A stretch of 35,305 nucleotides of DNA. Origin: Curtobacterium sp. MCBA15_009 (GTDB taxonomy: Bacteria; Actinomycetota; Actinomycetes; Actinomycetales; Microbacteriaceae). The DNA lies in assembly GCF_001864895.1 (NCBI RefSeq), contig NZ_MJGO01000007.1, forward strand, positions 838-36,142, in the 5' to 3' direction. The notes beneath the pieces are model-generated. The model saw only the letters and a list, made by a program, of their open reading frames with translations, was not told the origin of the DNA and did no database searches. A program made the translations under genes and the position numbers. Position 1 is the first letter of the stretch, and each line of letters opens with the position of its first letter. Below, in pieces: positions 8,249 through 16,740 of the stretch.

Positions 8249-8805
8249 GTGTGCGCACCTGACGACGTCCGGGCGGGGAGTCGATCCGCGCGTGGTGGGG
8301 TGGAACGTCGGCTCTCGGTGGTGTGTGCGGTGCGCGGTCTGCGTGGGATGGGGCGTGGGGCCTAGCTGTGCTGGTCCTGCAGTGGGAGTTGTTGTCGTCG
8401 GCGGAAGGTCACGTCCCATCGCGCTCGGCATGGGAAGACGAACCGCGCGTCGGTGGGCGGAACGTCGAGCCTCCTACGCGCGGAACTGCTCACCACGCGC
8501 AGAGCTGTTCACCGAGGGCGACGAGGCTCACCATGCGCGAGAGTTCCCATCGCGCGCCGCATGGGAAGGTGAAGTGCGCGTCGTGGGGCGGAAGGTTCGG
8601 CCTCCTACGCGCGGAACTGCCAGCCACGCGCGCATCTGCAGCGCCCTGCGGCGGGAAGTCTTCTCACGCGCGGAAGTTCCCATCGCGCGCGGCATGGGAA
8701 GGTGAATCGCGCATAGTTGGGCGGAACGTTCGGCCTCCTACGCGCGAAAGTGCCTCCTACGCGCGGAACGACCTCCGACGCGCGGAACTACACCCCACGC
8801 GCGGA
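8249..8805. repeat. three degenerate tandem units of about 132 bp
   Basis: No gene is supported in this stretch. Three hairpins of the form TTCCCAT-10 bases-ATGGGAA lie at 8414-8435 (outer T/A missing), 8544-8567 and 8677-8700. Each is followed by a GGGCGGAA block and then CCTCCTACGCGCG at 8470, 8601 and 8734, giving periods of 131-133 bases. A weaker partial unit is visible near 8280-8310. The short motif ACGCGCGGAA recurs several more times up to 8800, ending at the SURF1 stop. Function unknown. Confidence 0.75.
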
Positions 8806-9774
8806 TCAGCGGCGCGACGCGAGCAGCTCGTCCTCGATCTCGGCGTCGGTCTTCGGCTTGGCGTCCTTGCGGCGCTGCCGCTCGAGGGCGCGCTCGCGTT
8901 CCTCGGGGTCGTCCTGGTTGAGGTTGCGGTACTCCTGCACCATCACGTACGCCAGGAAGCCGAAGCCCCCGGCCGCGAACAGGAACCACTGGATGAAGTA
9001 GCTCAGGTGCAGGCCGGTGTCGGCGTTCGGGCGTTCCCAGCCGAGGGGACGTGCCTCGGCGGGGGCGGGGGACTCCGACGCGAGCTGGCCGTAGGCGCCG
9101 GTCCAGATCGGGGTGTCGACCTTCTTCGCGACGTCGCCGAGGGTCACCGACTGCACCTGGTCGGTGTGCGCCGGGTCGGTGCGGCCGGGGATGCGGGGCT
9201 CGCTCTCCTGCAGACGGACGATCGCGGTGACCTCGCCCGACGGGGGAGCGGGCACGTGGTCGGGGGCGTCCTGCGCGTTGCCGGTCGGGACCCAGCCGCG
9301 GTCCACGATGAAGGCGCGGCCCTCCGCGGTGACGAGCGGGGTGAGGACCTCGAACCCGGGCTGTCCGTTGTGCACGCGGTTGCGGACGAGGAGCTGGGCG
9401 TCGGTGTCGTAGCGACCGGTGACGGCGACGCGGAGCCACTCCTGCTCGTCCTGCCAGCTCGACGCCGTCGGCAGCGCCTGGTCGAGCGGGACGGGGGTGT
9501 GGTCGTAGTTCTGCGCGACCTGCTCGTTCTGGCGGACGGCCTCGTTCCGGCGGTCCCACTGCCACATGCCGAACAGTGCGCACACGATCGCGAAGGCCAC
9601 GGCGATCGCGAAGTAGCCGAGCCAGCGGCGGCTGCGGACGAAGCGCCAGCCGACGAACGGCTCGTCCGGGTCGCGGGAGGACTCGTCGTCGCGCCGGACC
9701 TGTGCCGTGGCCTGCTGCAGCCGGGCGGCGTGCTTGCGGCCGTAGCGGGAGTGCGGGTCGAACGGCTCCGTCAT
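8806..9774 (-). CDS. SURF1-family cytochrome oxidase assembly protein
   Basis: The 322-aa protein has the SURF1 topology: a hydrophilic N-terminus, one membrane segment at about residues 51-73 (WLGYFAIAVAFAIVCALFGMW), a large outside domain, and a second segment near 245-268 (YFIQWFLFAAGGFGFLAYVMV). Family motifs include GRYDTDAQLLVRNRVHNGQPGF and VDRGWVP. It assists assembly of cytochrome c oxidase, probably with heme A insertion, which fits ctaA at the window's left end. The last 40 residues are charged (EERERALERQRRKDAKPK). The ATG overlaps the stop of the upstream small gene by 4 bases (ATGA), so the two are coupled. Confidence 0.93.
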   Translation of the reverse strand: MTEPFDPHSRYGRKHAARLQQATAQVRRDDESSRDPDEPFVGWRFVRSRRWLGYFAIAVAFAIVCALFGMWQWDRRNEAVRQNEQVAQNYDHTPVPLDQALPTASSWQDEQEWLRVAVTGRYDTDAQLLVRNRVHNGQPGFEVLTPLVTAEGRAFIVDRGWVPTGNAQDAPDHVPAPPSGEVTAIVRLQESEPRIPGRTDPAHTDQVQSVTLGDVAKKVDTPIWTGAYGQLASESPAPAEARPLGWERPNADTGLHLSYFIQWFLFAAGGFGFLAYVMVQEYRNLNQDDPEERERALERQRRKDAKPKTDAEIEDELLASRR

Positions 9775-10079
9775 CGCGAGGTGCCGGTGGAGCGCACCCC
9801 GACGTCGTTCTTGGGCGCCGACGCCGGGTCGCGTTCGTCGTCGAGGTGGTCGACGTCCTCGTGCATGCCGGTGACGCGCACCGGGAAGGAGCGGGACCGC
9901 AGGTAGTCGGCCAGGAAGTCACGGTGCTCGTCGCACGCCGCCCAGATCTTCACGCGGTCGGCGGAGTGGATGCGCGGGTTGCGCCAGTTGACGCGCCACG
10001 CGGCGGTCGATGTGCAGCCGGCCCGCGAGCACACCGGCGTCGAACCGGGCTCGGTGTGCAGGTCGAAGGTCGCGCCCAT
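9771..10079 (-). CDS. small Cys-rich protein of unknown function
   Basis: This 102-aa protein has Cys17, Cys22 (VCSRAGC) and Cys49/His52 (CDEHRDFL), a spacing that could bind one zinc ion. The conserved core WRVNWRNPRIHSADRVKIWAACDEH is typical of a small actinobacterial family that, as I recall, is sometimes labelled acetone carboxylase in databases; nothing here supports that enzyme. The ATG at 10079 overlaps the DUF3099 stop by one base and its own stop overlaps the SURF1 start by four, so the three genes form a tight unit. An in-frame start further upstream would overlap the DUF3099 gene. Confidence 0.85.
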   Translation of the reverse strand: MGATFDLHTEPGSTPVCSRAGCTSTAAWRVNWRNPRIHSADRVKIWAACDEHRDFLADYLRSRSFPVRVTGMHEDVDHLDDERDPASAPKNDVGVRSTGTSR

Positions 10080-10501
10080 CAGCGGTGACCCCACATCTTC
10101 GTGCGGTCGCCGTTGCGCTGCCACTCGTCCTGCGCGTTCTGGGCCTGCTCGCGCAGACGGTCCTGCTCGTCGCGGTAGGCCTGGGCGCGGGCGTCCTCCT
10201 GCTGTTCACGCAGGCGCGGGTCGACCGCGTCGTAGAGCACGATCGAGCCGGCGGGCGAGACCATGTCGCTCTCGGTGCGGCTGCCCGCGTTCGCGATGAC
10301 GACGGCGACCCAGGGGATCACGGCCGCGAGGACGATCGGGATGACCGCGAACCACGAGTGCCAGGTCGTCCAGACCAGCACGGCGACGATGAACAGGACG
10401 ACCCTGACGGCCATCTGCCAGATGTAGCGGGACAGGCGGTGCGCCCGGTCCTGCTCCGGCGAATCCGGGAGCGTCGTGATGCTCGTGTGCGTGCTCTTCA
10501 T
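10079..10501 (-). CDS. DUF3099 family membrane protein
   Basis: The 140-aa protein matches the actinobacterial DUF3099 family: a short N-terminus, two membrane segments (about residues 29-46 and 50-71), then a cytoplasmic charged tail (DPRLREQQEDARAQAYRDE) likely to form a helix. Function is unknown. It heads the three-gene unit DUF3099, Cys-rich protein, SURF1. A TAGGCT box on the minus strand (10530-10535) and a GGAG about 10 bases before the ATG support this start. Confidence 0.88.
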   Translation of the reverse strand: MKSTHTSITTLPDSPEQDRAHRLSRYIWQMAVRVVLFIVAVLVWTTWHSWFAVIPIVLAAVIPWVAVVIANAGSRTESDMVSPAGSIVLYDAVDPRLREQQEDARAQAYRDEQDRLREQAQNAQDEWQRNGDRTKMWGHR

Positions 10502-10618
10502 ACAGATGGTCTCCGTCTACCAGGTCTCCAGCCTAAGCCCGCGAGGCCGTGCGTGGTCACGGCGCGCGCACGCCGGACGGCGCGTCGTGCGCAGGCGGGA
10601 CGGCCGCGGTGCCTCCGG

Positions 10619-10624
10619 TACGCT
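10619..10624 (+). promoter_or_regulatory. candidate fabG -10 box
   Basis: TACGCT lies about 65 bases before the fabG start. This is the usual TAnnnT form and the only good candidate between the DUF3099 gene and fabG. The 189-base gap holds no gene. Confidence 0.4.
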
Positions 10625-10690
10625 CGTCCGGGCGTGTCCGCCGGTGATCCGGTCCGACCCGCCGGCAGACCACCACCGAACGGAGCGCTC

Positions 10691-11404
10691 ATGACCACCC
10701 CCCGTACCGTCCTCATCACCGGCGGCAACCGCGGCATCGGCCACGCGCTCGCAGCGCGGTTCGTCGCCGCCGGGCACCGCGTCGCCGTGACGTCGCGCAG
10801 CGGCCAGGGCGGTCCCGAGGGCGCGCTCACCGTGCAGGCCGACATCACCGACACGGCCTCGGTCGACGCGGCCTTCACGCAGGTCGAGGCCGAGCTCGGA
10901 CCGATCGAGGTCCTCGTCGCGAACGCCGGCGTCACGAACGACCAGCTGCTGCTCCGCATGTCCGAGGAGGACTTCACGAGCGTCGTCGACACGAACCTCA
11001 CCGGCACCTTCCGCGTCGTGAAGCGCGCGACGAAGGGCATGATGAAGGCGAAGTTCGGCCGCATCGTGCTCATGTCGAGCGTCGTCGGCGCCTACGGGCA
11101 GGTCGGGCAGGTCAACTACGCCTCGTCGAAGGCGGCGCTCGTCGGCATGGCGCGGTCGATCACGCGCGAGCTCGGCTCCCGCGGCATCACGGCGAACGTC
11201 GTCGCGCCGGGGTTCATCCAGACCGACATGACGGCGGCGCTCCCCGCCGAGCTGCAGGCCGAGTTCAAGAAGCAGATCCCCGCCGCGCGCTACGGCACCG
11301 TCGACGACGTCGCCGACGCGACGCTGTTCCTGGCGAGCGACGGCGCCGCCTACGTCTCCGGTGCGATCATCCCCGTCGACGGCGGCCTTGGGATGGGCCA
11401 CTAG
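10691..11404 (+). CDS. fabG: 3-oxoacyl-ACP reductase FabG (SDR family)
   Basis: The 237-aa NADPH-dependent reductase reduces 3-oxoacyl-ACP in fatty acid elongation. It has the SDR cofactor motif TGGNRGIG (10-17), NAG (78-80), the catalytic Ser130, and YASSK (Tyr143, Lys147), plus the FabG end PVDGGLGMGH. It resembles MabA/FabG1 in the short N-terminus. ATG at 10691 with CGGAG upstream is the best start; the open frame extends far upstream through non-coding sequence. It stands alone, without the usual inhA/fabI neighbour, and converges on serB with 13 bases between stops. Confidence 0.93.
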   Translation: MTTPRTVLITGGNRGIGHALAARFVAAGHRVAVTSRSGQGGPEGALTVQADITDTASVDAAFTQVEAELGPIEVLVANAGVTNDQLLLRMSEEDFTSVVDTNLTGTFRVVKRATKGMMKAKFGRIVLMSSVVGAYGQVGQVNYASSKAALVGMARSITRELGSRGITANVVAPGFIQTDMTAALPAELQAEFKKQIPAARYGTVDDVADATLFLASDGAAYVSGAIIPVDGGLGMGH

Positions 11405-11417
11405 CCCCCCGGACGCC

Positions 11418-12056
11418 TCAGCCGCGCAGGCCGAGCGTCGCGAGCACCGTCGACAGGTCGCGGTCGACCACGGCGACGTCGGCCTGCTCGCGGACGCGCG
11501 GCTTCGCGTCGAACGCCACCGAGAGCGCGGCGACCCGCATCATCTCGAGGTCGTTCGCCCCGTCGCCGACCGCGACGGTGCGGACGTCGTCGACCCGGTC
11601 GGCCGCGGCCCACTCCCGCAGGGCGTCGGCCTTGGCGCGCGCGTCGACGACCTCGCCGAGGACGCGCCCGGTGAGCACGCCGTCGGCGACCCCGAGCCGG
11701 TTCGCGCGGCAGTGGTCGAGCGCGAGCCGCTCGGCGAACGGGTCGAGGACCTCGTGGAAGCCGCCGGACACCACCCCGACGGTCCCGCCCGCGGCGTGCA
11801 CGCCGCGGACGAGCTGGTCGGCGCCCCGCGTCACGCGGACCGCCTGCTGTGCGCGTCGGAACACGTCGGTCGGGAGGCCCGCCAGGGTCGCGACACGCTC
11901 CCGGAGGCTCTCGGCGAAGTCGAGCTCCCCGCGCATGGCGCGCTCCGTGATCGCCGCCACCTGTGGCCGGGTCCCGGCGCTGTCGGCGAGGAGTTCGATG
12001 ACCTCGTCCTCGAGGAGAGTGGAATCGGCATCGAGGACGACGAGGAAGCGGGGCAC
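11418..12056 (-). CDS. serB: phosphoserine phosphatase SerB
   Basis: The 212-aa HAD-family phosphatase performs the last step of serine synthesis. Motif I is DADST (Asp9, Asp11; Asp9 is the likely nucleophile), then MRGELDFAESLRERV as substrate-capping region, VSGGF with Ser97 (motif II), Lys142 (motif III) and GDGAND (164-169, motif IV). The ACT domain seen in longer actinobacterial SerB proteins is absent. The start is GTG at 12056, with a TACCGT box ending 6 bases upstream, suggesting a leaderless transcript. It converges on fabG. Confidence 0.92.
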   Translation of the reverse strand: MPRFLVVLDADSTLLEDEVIELLADSAGTRPQVAAITERAMRGELDFAESLRERVATLAGLPTDVFRRAQQAVRVTRGADQLVRGVHAAGGTVGVVSGGFHEVLDPFAERLALDHCRANRLGVADGVLTGRVLGEVVDARAKADALREWAAADRVDDVRTVAVGDGANDLEMMRVAALSVAFDAKPRVREQADVAVVDRDLSTVLATLGLRG

Positions 12057-12062
12057 GCACCA

Positions 12063-12068
12063 ACGGTA
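12063..12068 (-). promoter_or_regulatory. serB -10 box (leaderless)
   Basis: TACCGT on the minus strand lies 6 bases before the GTG start, so transcription should begin at or next to the start codon. No Shine-Dalgarno is present. Confidence 0.55.
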
Positions 12069-12075
12069 CCGACAG

Positions 12076-12118
12076 CAGGAGGCACGGCTGCGTCGTGTGA
12101 CGCGAGCCGTGCCTCCTG
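12076..12118 (-). terminator. glgC terminator hairpin
   Basis: A 14-base perfect stem (CAGGAGGCACGGCT with 12105-12118) continues into an inner GCGTC/GACGC stem with a 4-base loop. It lies past the glgC stop and just upstream of the serB promoter. Confidence 0.8.
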
Positions 12119-12156
12119 TCCGGTCCTGGTGGACCCGCTGATGCGGGCGGCCGACG

Positions 12157-13398
12157 CTACGCCTCGACGCGGACGCCCTTGCCCACCACGGTGATCCCCG
12201 ACTCGGTCACGGTGAAGCCGCGCGCCTCGTCGGCCTCACGGTCGACGCCCACCTGGGCGCCGGGTGCGAGGACGACGTCCTTGTCGAGGATGGCGCGGTG
12301 CACGACCGCCCCTGCGCCGATGGTGGCACGCTCGAAGACGATCGAGTCGAGCACCTTCGCACCAGAGTCGATGCCGCACCAGGGGCCGATCATGCTGCGC
12401 TCGACCTGTGCCCCCGAAACCAGGCAACCGAGCGACACGAGCGAGTCGACCGTGGAGCCGGTGTTGCCGTTCGCGTCGCGGACGAACTTCGCCGGGGGCA
12501 GGTTCGTCTGCTGGTTGAAGATCGGCCAGTCCTGGTTGTACAGGTTGAAGACCGGCACCGGCGCGATGAGGTCCATGTGGGCGTCGAAGAACGAGTCGAT
12601 CGTCCCCACGTCGCGCCAGTAGTACTTGTCGCGGTCGGTGGAGCCGGGGACGTCGTTGCGCTGCAGGTCGTACACGCCGGCGTCGCCGCGGGCCACGAAG
12701 TCCGGGACGATGTCGCCGCCCATGTCGTGGGCCGAGGACTCGACCTGGCCGTCGCGCAGGACGGCGTCGACGAGGGCGTCGGCGTTGAACACGTAGTTGC
12801 CCATCGACGCGAGGACCTCGCCGGGGGAGTCGGCCAGGCCGACCGCGTCCTTCGGCTTCTCGAGGAACGCGTCGATCTTCGTCGGGTCGTCCGGGTCGAC
12901 CTGGATGACGCCGAACTGGTCGGCGAGGCCGATGGGCTGGCGGATCGCGGCGACCGTGGCACTGCGGCCGGACTCGATGTGCGCCTGGACCATCTGGTCG
13001 AAGTCCATCCGGTACACGTGGTCGGCGCCGACGACCACCACGATGTCGGGACGCTCGTCGCGCAGCAGGTTGAGCGACTGCAGGATCGCGTCGGCCGAGC
13101 CGGCGAACCAGCGCTTGCCGAGGCGCTGCTGCGCGGGGACCGAGGCGACGTACGAGCCGAGCAGGCCCTCCATGCGCCAGGTCTCGGCGACGTGCCGGTC
13201 GAGACTGTGGGACTTGTACTGGGTGAGGACGACGATCTTCTGCAGACCGGAGTTCACCAGGTTCGAGAGCGCGAAGTCGATGAGCCGGAAGTTCCCGCCG
13301 AACGGGACAGCGGGTTTCGCGCGGTCGGCCGTGAGCGGCATGAGCCGCTTCCCCTCGCCTCCGGCGAGCACGATGCCGAATACCTTCTTTGGTGCCAT
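12157..13398 (-). CDS. glgC: glucose-1-phosphate adenylyltransferase GlgC
   Basis: The 413-aa enzyme makes ADP-glucose from glucose 1-phosphate and ATP, the first committed step of glycogen synthesis. It has the N-terminal nucleotide-binding signature [19 protein letters not shown] and PFGG, the DFDQMV region, [11 protein letters not shown] and a C-terminal left-handed beta-helix ([39 protein letters not shown]). Length is normal. The start MAPKKVFG at 13398 was chosen over the upstream frame extension, which is low-complexity and overlaps glgA. TACTGT ends 7 bases before the ATG, suggesting a leaderless mRNA. Head-to-head with the GT4 glycogen synthase. Confidence 0.95.
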   Translation of the reverse strand: MAPKKVFGIVLAGGEGKRLMPLTADRAKPAVPFGGNFRLIDFALSNLVNSGLQKIVVLTQYKSHSLDRHVAETWRMEGLLGSYVASVPAQQRLGKRWFAGSADAILQSLNLLRDERPDIVVVVGADHVYRMDFDQMVQAHIESGRSATVAAIRQPIGLADQFGVIQVDPDDPTKIDAFLEKPKDAVGLADSPGEVLASMGNYVFNADALVDAVLRDGQVESSAHDMGGDIVPDFVARGDAGVYDLQRNDVPGSTDRDKYYWRDVGTIDSFFDAHMDLIAPVPVFNLYNQDWPIFNQQTNLPPAKFVRDANGNTGSTVDSLVSLGCLVSGAQVERSMIGPWCGIDSGAKVLDSIVFERATIGAGAVVHRAILDKDVVLAPGAQVGVDREADEARGFTVTESGITVVGKGVRVEA

Positions 13399-13445
13399 GA
13401 CGCTCACAGTAGGCGTCAGCACTGGGAACCCGTTACGTTGAACCG
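13399..13445. promoter_or_regulatory. divergent leaderless promoters of glgC and glgA
   Basis: Only 47 bases separate the two start codons. Minus strand: TACTGT (13406-13411) ends 7 bases before the glgC ATG. Plus strand: TACGTT (13434-13439) ends 6 bases before the glgA GTG. Both mRNAs would start at the initiation codon, and each promoter's -35 region must fall at or past the other's start. Confidence 0.6.
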
Positions 13446-14645
13446 GTGCGAGTCGATCTACTGACCAGGGAGTATCCGCCGGAGGTCTACGGCGGAGCAG
13501 GTGTCCACGTTGCCGAACTGACCTCGGCGCTGCGGTCCGGGACCGACACCGAGGTGCGCGTCCGCGCCTTCGGGGCGTTCCGGGACGAGGCCGACGTCTG
13601 GGCCTACCGGACCCCCGCCGGCCTCGAGCAGGCCAACGGTGCGCTGCAGGCACTCGGCACCGACGTCGCCATCGCGGCCGACGTCGAGGGCGCCGACCTC
13701 GTGCACTCGCACACCTGGTACGCAAACGCCGCGGGCCGGATCGCGCAGTTGACGCACGGCATCCCGCACGTCGTCACCGCCCACAGCCTCGAGCCGCTGC
13801 GTCCGTGGAAGGCCGAGCAGCTCGGCGGCGGCTACCGCCTGTCGAGCTGGATGGAGCGCGAGGCGTTCGAGCAGGCCGACGGCGTCATCGCCGTGTCCAA
13901 GGCGATGCGCGCGGACATCCTGCGGTCCTACCCGTCCATCGACCCCGCCAAGGTGCACGTTGTCTACAACGGCATCGACATCGACGAGTGGAAGCCGACC
14001 GTCGACGAGGACGCCGTGCGTGCCCTCGGCATCGACCCCTCGCGGCCCAGCGTCGTCTTCGTCGGGCGCATCACCCGCCAGAAGGGGCTGCCCTACCTGC
14101 TCCGCGCCGTGGCGTCCCTGCCCGCCGAGGTGCAGATCGTCCTGTGCGCCGGCGCGCCGGACACCCCGGAGATCATGGCCGAGGTCACCGGCCTCGTCGA
14201 GGGCCTCCGGGAGCAGCGCGAGGGCGTCGTCTGGATCGACCGGATGCTCGAGCACCGCGAGATCGTGAACGTGCTGTCCTCCGGCACCGTGTTCGTCTGC
14301 CCGTCGGTGTACGAGCCGCTCGGCATCGTCAACCTCGAGGCGATGGCCTGCGGGATCCCCGTCGTCGGCACCGGCACCGGGGGCATCCCCGAGGTCGTGG
14401 CCGACGGACTGACCGGCCGGATCGTCCCGATCGACCAGGTCCAGGACGGCACGGGCACCCCGACCGACCCCGAACGCTTCGTGGCGGACCTGGCGGCGAC
14501 CCTCACCGAGGTGCTCGCCGACGAGGGCCTGGCGAAGCTGATGGGCCGCGCCGGACGCCTGCGCGTCGAGACCGAATTCACCTGGGACGCGATCGCCACC
14601 AGGACACGGCAGGTCTACGACGAGGTGCTGGCCCGGACCCCGTAG
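13446..14645 (+). CDS. glgA: GT4 glycogen synthase / maltose-1-phosphate synthase
   Basis: The 399-aa protein is a GT4 glycosyltransferase of the actinobacterial type called GlgA or GlgM. It uses ADP-glucose; the mycobacterial homologue mainly makes maltose 1-phosphate for GlgE. The sequence begins [24 protein letters not shown], has the acceptor/donor glycine loop [17 protein letters not shown] in the second domain, and the E-x7-E pair in [12 protein letters not shown] (Glu290, Glu298). The GTG start lies 6 bases after a TACGTT box. It shares a divergent promoter region with glgC. Choice between glycogen synthase and GlgM activity cannot be made from sequence; TreS at 27.7 kb favours the GlgE route. 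Confidence 0.92.
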   Translation: MRVDLLTREYPPEVYGGAGVHVAELTSALRSGTDTEVRVRAFGAFRDEADVWAYRTPAGLEQANGALQALGTDVAIAADVEGADLVHSHTWYANAAGRIAQLTHGIPHVVTAHSLEPLRPWKAEQLGGGYRLSSWMEREAFEQADGVIAVSKAMRADILRSYPSIDPAKVHVVYNGIDIDEWKPTVDEDAVRALGIDPSRPSVVFVGRITRQKGLPYLLRAVASLPAEVQIVLCAGAPDTPEIMAEVTGLVEGLREQREGVVWIDRMLEHREIVNVLSSGTVFVCPSVYEPLGIVNLEAMACGIPVVGTGTGGIPEVVADGLTGRIVPIDQVQDGTGTPTDPERFVADLAATLTEVLADEGLAKLMGRAGRLRVETEFTWDAIATRTRQVYDEVLARTP

Positions 14646-14648
14646 GCT
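14643..14648 (+). promoter_or_regulatory. ABC ATPase -10 box (leaderless)
   Basis: TAGGCT overlaps the end of glgA and lies 6 bases before the ATG at 14655. No ribosome binding site is visible, so a leaderless transcript is likely. Confidence 0.55.
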
Positions 14649-14654
14649 GGTCGC

Positions 14655-15437
14655 ATGCCCTCGGTCGTGCGCTTGTCAGACGTCTCCGTGGTCCGCAACG
14701 GGGCCACCATCCTCGCCACGATCTCGTGGGAGGTGCAGGACGACGAACGCTGGGTCGTGCTCGGCGCGAACGGCGCCGGCAAGACCACGCTGCTGCAGGT
14801 CGCCGGGGCGCAGACGTTCCCGACCTCGGGCGACGTCGAGGTGCTCGGCACCGAGCTCGGCGGGGCCGACCTGTTCGAGCTCCGGCCCCGCATCGGCTTC
14901 GCGTCGACCGCGCTCGCCCGCCGCATCCCGGTGACCGAGAAGGTCATCGACGTCGTGCTCACCGCGGCGTACTCGGTGACGGGGCGCTGGAACGAGGAGT
15001 ACGAGGAGCTCGACGTCCGTCGCGCCCAGCGCGTGCTCGACGAGTGGGGCCTCGGCGCCTTCACCGACCGCACCTTCGGTGAGCTGAGCGACGGCGAGCA
15101 GAAGCGTGTCCAGATCGCCCGCGCGGTGATGACGGACCCGGAGATCCTGTTCCTCGACGAGCCCGCCGCATCGCTCGACCTCGGTGCCCGCGAGAGCCTC
15201 GTCCGGACCCTCGGCGGCTACGCCCAGAGCTCGGACTCGCCGGCGATCGTGATCGTCACCCACCACGTCGAGGAGATCCCCGCCGGCTTCACGCACGCGC
15301 TCGTCCTGGCCGACGGCCACGTGCAGGCGGCCGGCCCGATCGACGACGTCCTGACCGACGCGACCCTAACCGAGGCGTTCGGCATCGCGCTGACCGTCAC
15401 GAAGGACGCGGATCGCTGGACGGCGCGCGCGGCGTAG
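14655..15437 (+). CDS. stand-alone ABC transporter ATP-binding protein
   Basis: The 260-aa protein is a single ABC ATPase with Walker A GANGAGKT (37-44), signature LSDGEQKR (144-151, Asp in place of the usual second Gly), Walker B EILFLDEP (163-170) and switch His in VTHHVEEIP. There are no membrane segments and no permease gene beside it. It is closest in look to cytosolic ModF/YheS-unlike single-domain ATPases of unknown role common in actinobacteria. It begins 10 bases after glgA but seems to have its own promoter. Substrate cannot be assigned. Confidence 0.88.
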   Translation: MPSVVRLSDVSVVRNGATILATISWEVQDDERWVVLGANGAGKTTLLQVAGAQTFPTSGDVEVLGTELGGADLFELRPRIGFASTALARRIPVTEKVIDVVLTAAYSVTGRWNEEYEELDVRRAQRVLDEWGLGAFTDRTFGELSDGEQKRVQIARAVMTDPEILFLDEPAASLDLGARESLVRTLGGYAQSSDSPAIVIVTHHVEEIPAGFTHALVLADGHVQAAGPIDDVLTDATLTEAFGIALTVTKDADRWTARAA

Positions 15438-15463
15438 CGCTCCCGATCCGGCCGTCTCTCTGG

Positions 15464-15469
15464 TAACGT
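15464..15469 (+). promoter_or_regulatory. rpmE2 -10 box
   Basis: TGGTAACGT includes an extended TGnTAACGT-like -10 element. The leader to the rpmE2 ATG would be about 70 bases. I see no AT-rich Zur operator, although many rpmE2 genes are zinc-controlled. Confidence 0.5.
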
Positions 15470-15542
15470 GGACGGCTGGCGCAAGCCGATGACTTCCCGC
15501 GCAGTTCGCGCAATTGCTCACGACCGCTACAGAGGAATCCCC

Positions 15543-15791
15543 ATGAAGACCGACACCCACCCCGAGTACCGCGCCATCGTCTTCCGCGACCTGGCCTCCG
15601 GTGAGACCTTCCTGACGCGTTCCACCGCGAACAGCGACAAGACGATCGAGCTCGACGGTGCCACCTACCCGGTGATCGACGTCGAGATCTCGTCCGCTTC
15701 GCACCCGTTCTACACGGGCAAGCAGCGCATCCTCGACTCGGCCGGTCGCGTCGAGAAGTTCAACCAGCGCTTCAAGGGCTTCTCCAAGTAA
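15543..15791 (+). CDS. rpmE2: 50S ribosomal protein L31 type B
   Basis: The 82-aa protein has the type B L31 pattern: [20 protein letters not shown] at the start, HPFYTGKQR in the core and a basic end. It contains no cysteine, so it is the zinc-free form that can replace Cys-containing L31 when zinc is scarce. ATG at 15543 with AGAGGAA about 7 bases upstream is the correct start; an in-frame start at 15468 would add a non-homologous leader peptide. It is followed by a strong terminator. Confidence 0.96.
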   Translation: MKTDTHPEYRAIVFRDLASGETFLTRSTANSDKTIELDGATYPVIDVEISSASHPFYTGKQRILDSAGRVEKFNQRFKGFSK

Positions 15792-15809
15792 GCAGCCCCG
15801 GTACGCCGG

Positions 15810-15843
15810 AACGGGCGGTCCTCCTGCGGGAGGGCCGCCCGTT
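15810..15843 (+). terminator. rpmE2 terminator
   Basis: Fifteen-base arms (AACGGGCGGTCCTCC with 15829-15843, one G-T pair) enclose a 4-base loop, 18 bases after the stop. Confidence 0.85.
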
Positions 15844-15930
15844 CTGCGTGTGCGGGGCGCGGCGGAGACCGGACTCGTGAGCTGTGCGGGCGCGGGTCCT
15901 TGTGCCGGAACCCGCGCCCCCGCTGCTCCG

Positions 15931-16740
15931 TCAGGCGGCGTCGACGGCCGCGCGAGCCCGGTCGATGATCTCCTGGCCGGCCAGGACCCCGCGGGCGTCC
16001 GTGACGACGAGGCCCGGCGCGGTCCACCCGGCGGCGTCGAGCTCGCCGTGCGCCGGCCGGATCGCGACGTCCGCCCACACGAGCATCGCCTGGTCGAGCA
16101 GAGAGTCGCCGGCCGCGACGGTCCGAGTGGCGCCGATGCGCTCGGCGACGGCGGCGAGGGCACGCTCCTTGCGCACGGCGGTCGGCACGACGTAGAGCTT
16201 CCGGCCCTGCAGCGAGACGGTCCACCCGATCGCGGTCATCGCGGCGGTCAGCTCCGCGAGCGCGTTGTCGGGCAGCGCACGACGCTCGACCACCGCGTAC
16301 GCGAAGAGTTCCTCGGCACGGTGGTGCCGGAGCAACGCCGCCGGGGGCACCGCGGCGAGCAGCCCGCGCTCGGCCTCGGCGAGCGGGGCCGACGTCGCGT
16401 CGATCTCGGCGCGCAGGGACGTCGTCCAGTCCTCGTCGGGGACGCCGTCGTGCAGCACGACGGCACCGTTCGTGGTGACCGCCCAGCCGCCGGCCGGCAG
16501 CGGCAGCCGGATCCGGCGGTACTGCGCGACGGTGCGGGTCGTCACCGGGACGACGGTCGCCCGGGCGGCGAGCTCGGCGAGGGCGCCCTCGGCCTGCCGG
16601 GTCATGAACGACAGCGGAGCGCCGTCGTACACCTCGGCCACGACGAGCGGCGGGGCCTCGTGGTCCGGGCCGTCGAGCAGCAGCGCGGCGGCCGAGTAGA
16701 CGATGGTGCGGTCGAGGTCGAAGCCGACGAGCGCGGTCAT
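15931..16740 (-). CDS. HAD-family phosphatase of the Ter island
   Basis: The 269-aa protein is a HAD hydrolase: motif I FDLDRT (Asp8, Asp10), motif II VTTRTVAQYRRI, motif III Lys in TAVRKERALAAV, motif IV AAGDSLLDQAML. A cap region lies between motifs II and III, like Cof-type sugar or nucleotide phosphatases. Its ATG overlaps the stop of the PRTase/StiP fusion gene by 4 bases (ATGA), so it is translated with it. HAD genes of this type recur in Ter-linked biosynthetic operons, where they are predicted to dephosphorylate a ribonucleotide-like intermediate (inference from context). It is the last gene of the island; the open frame beyond 16740 is a shadow. Confidence 0.9.
   Translation of the reverse strand: MTALVGFDLDRTIVYSAAALLLDGPDHEAPPLVVAEVYDGAPLSFMTRQAEGALAELAARATVVPVTTRTVAQYRRIRLPLPAGGWAVTTNGAVVLHDGVPDEDWTTSLRAEIDATSAPLAEAERGLLAAVPPAALLRHHRAEELFAYAVVERRALPDNALAELTAAMTAIGWTVSLQGRKLYVVPTAVRKERALAAVAERIGATRTVAAGDSLLDQAMLVWADVAIRPAHGELDAAGWTAPGLVVTDARGVLAGQEIIDRARAAVDAA

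Noticed and set aside
8249..8805. CRISPR array
   Set aside because: Repeats are about 132 bp apart, degenerate and only three in number, with no constant repeat plus unique spacer pattern and no cas genes.
15468..15542. 25-residue N-terminal extension of L31
   Set aside because: Type B L31 proteins start at MKTDTHP; the extension covers the promoter/leader region and a ribosome binding site precedes 15543.
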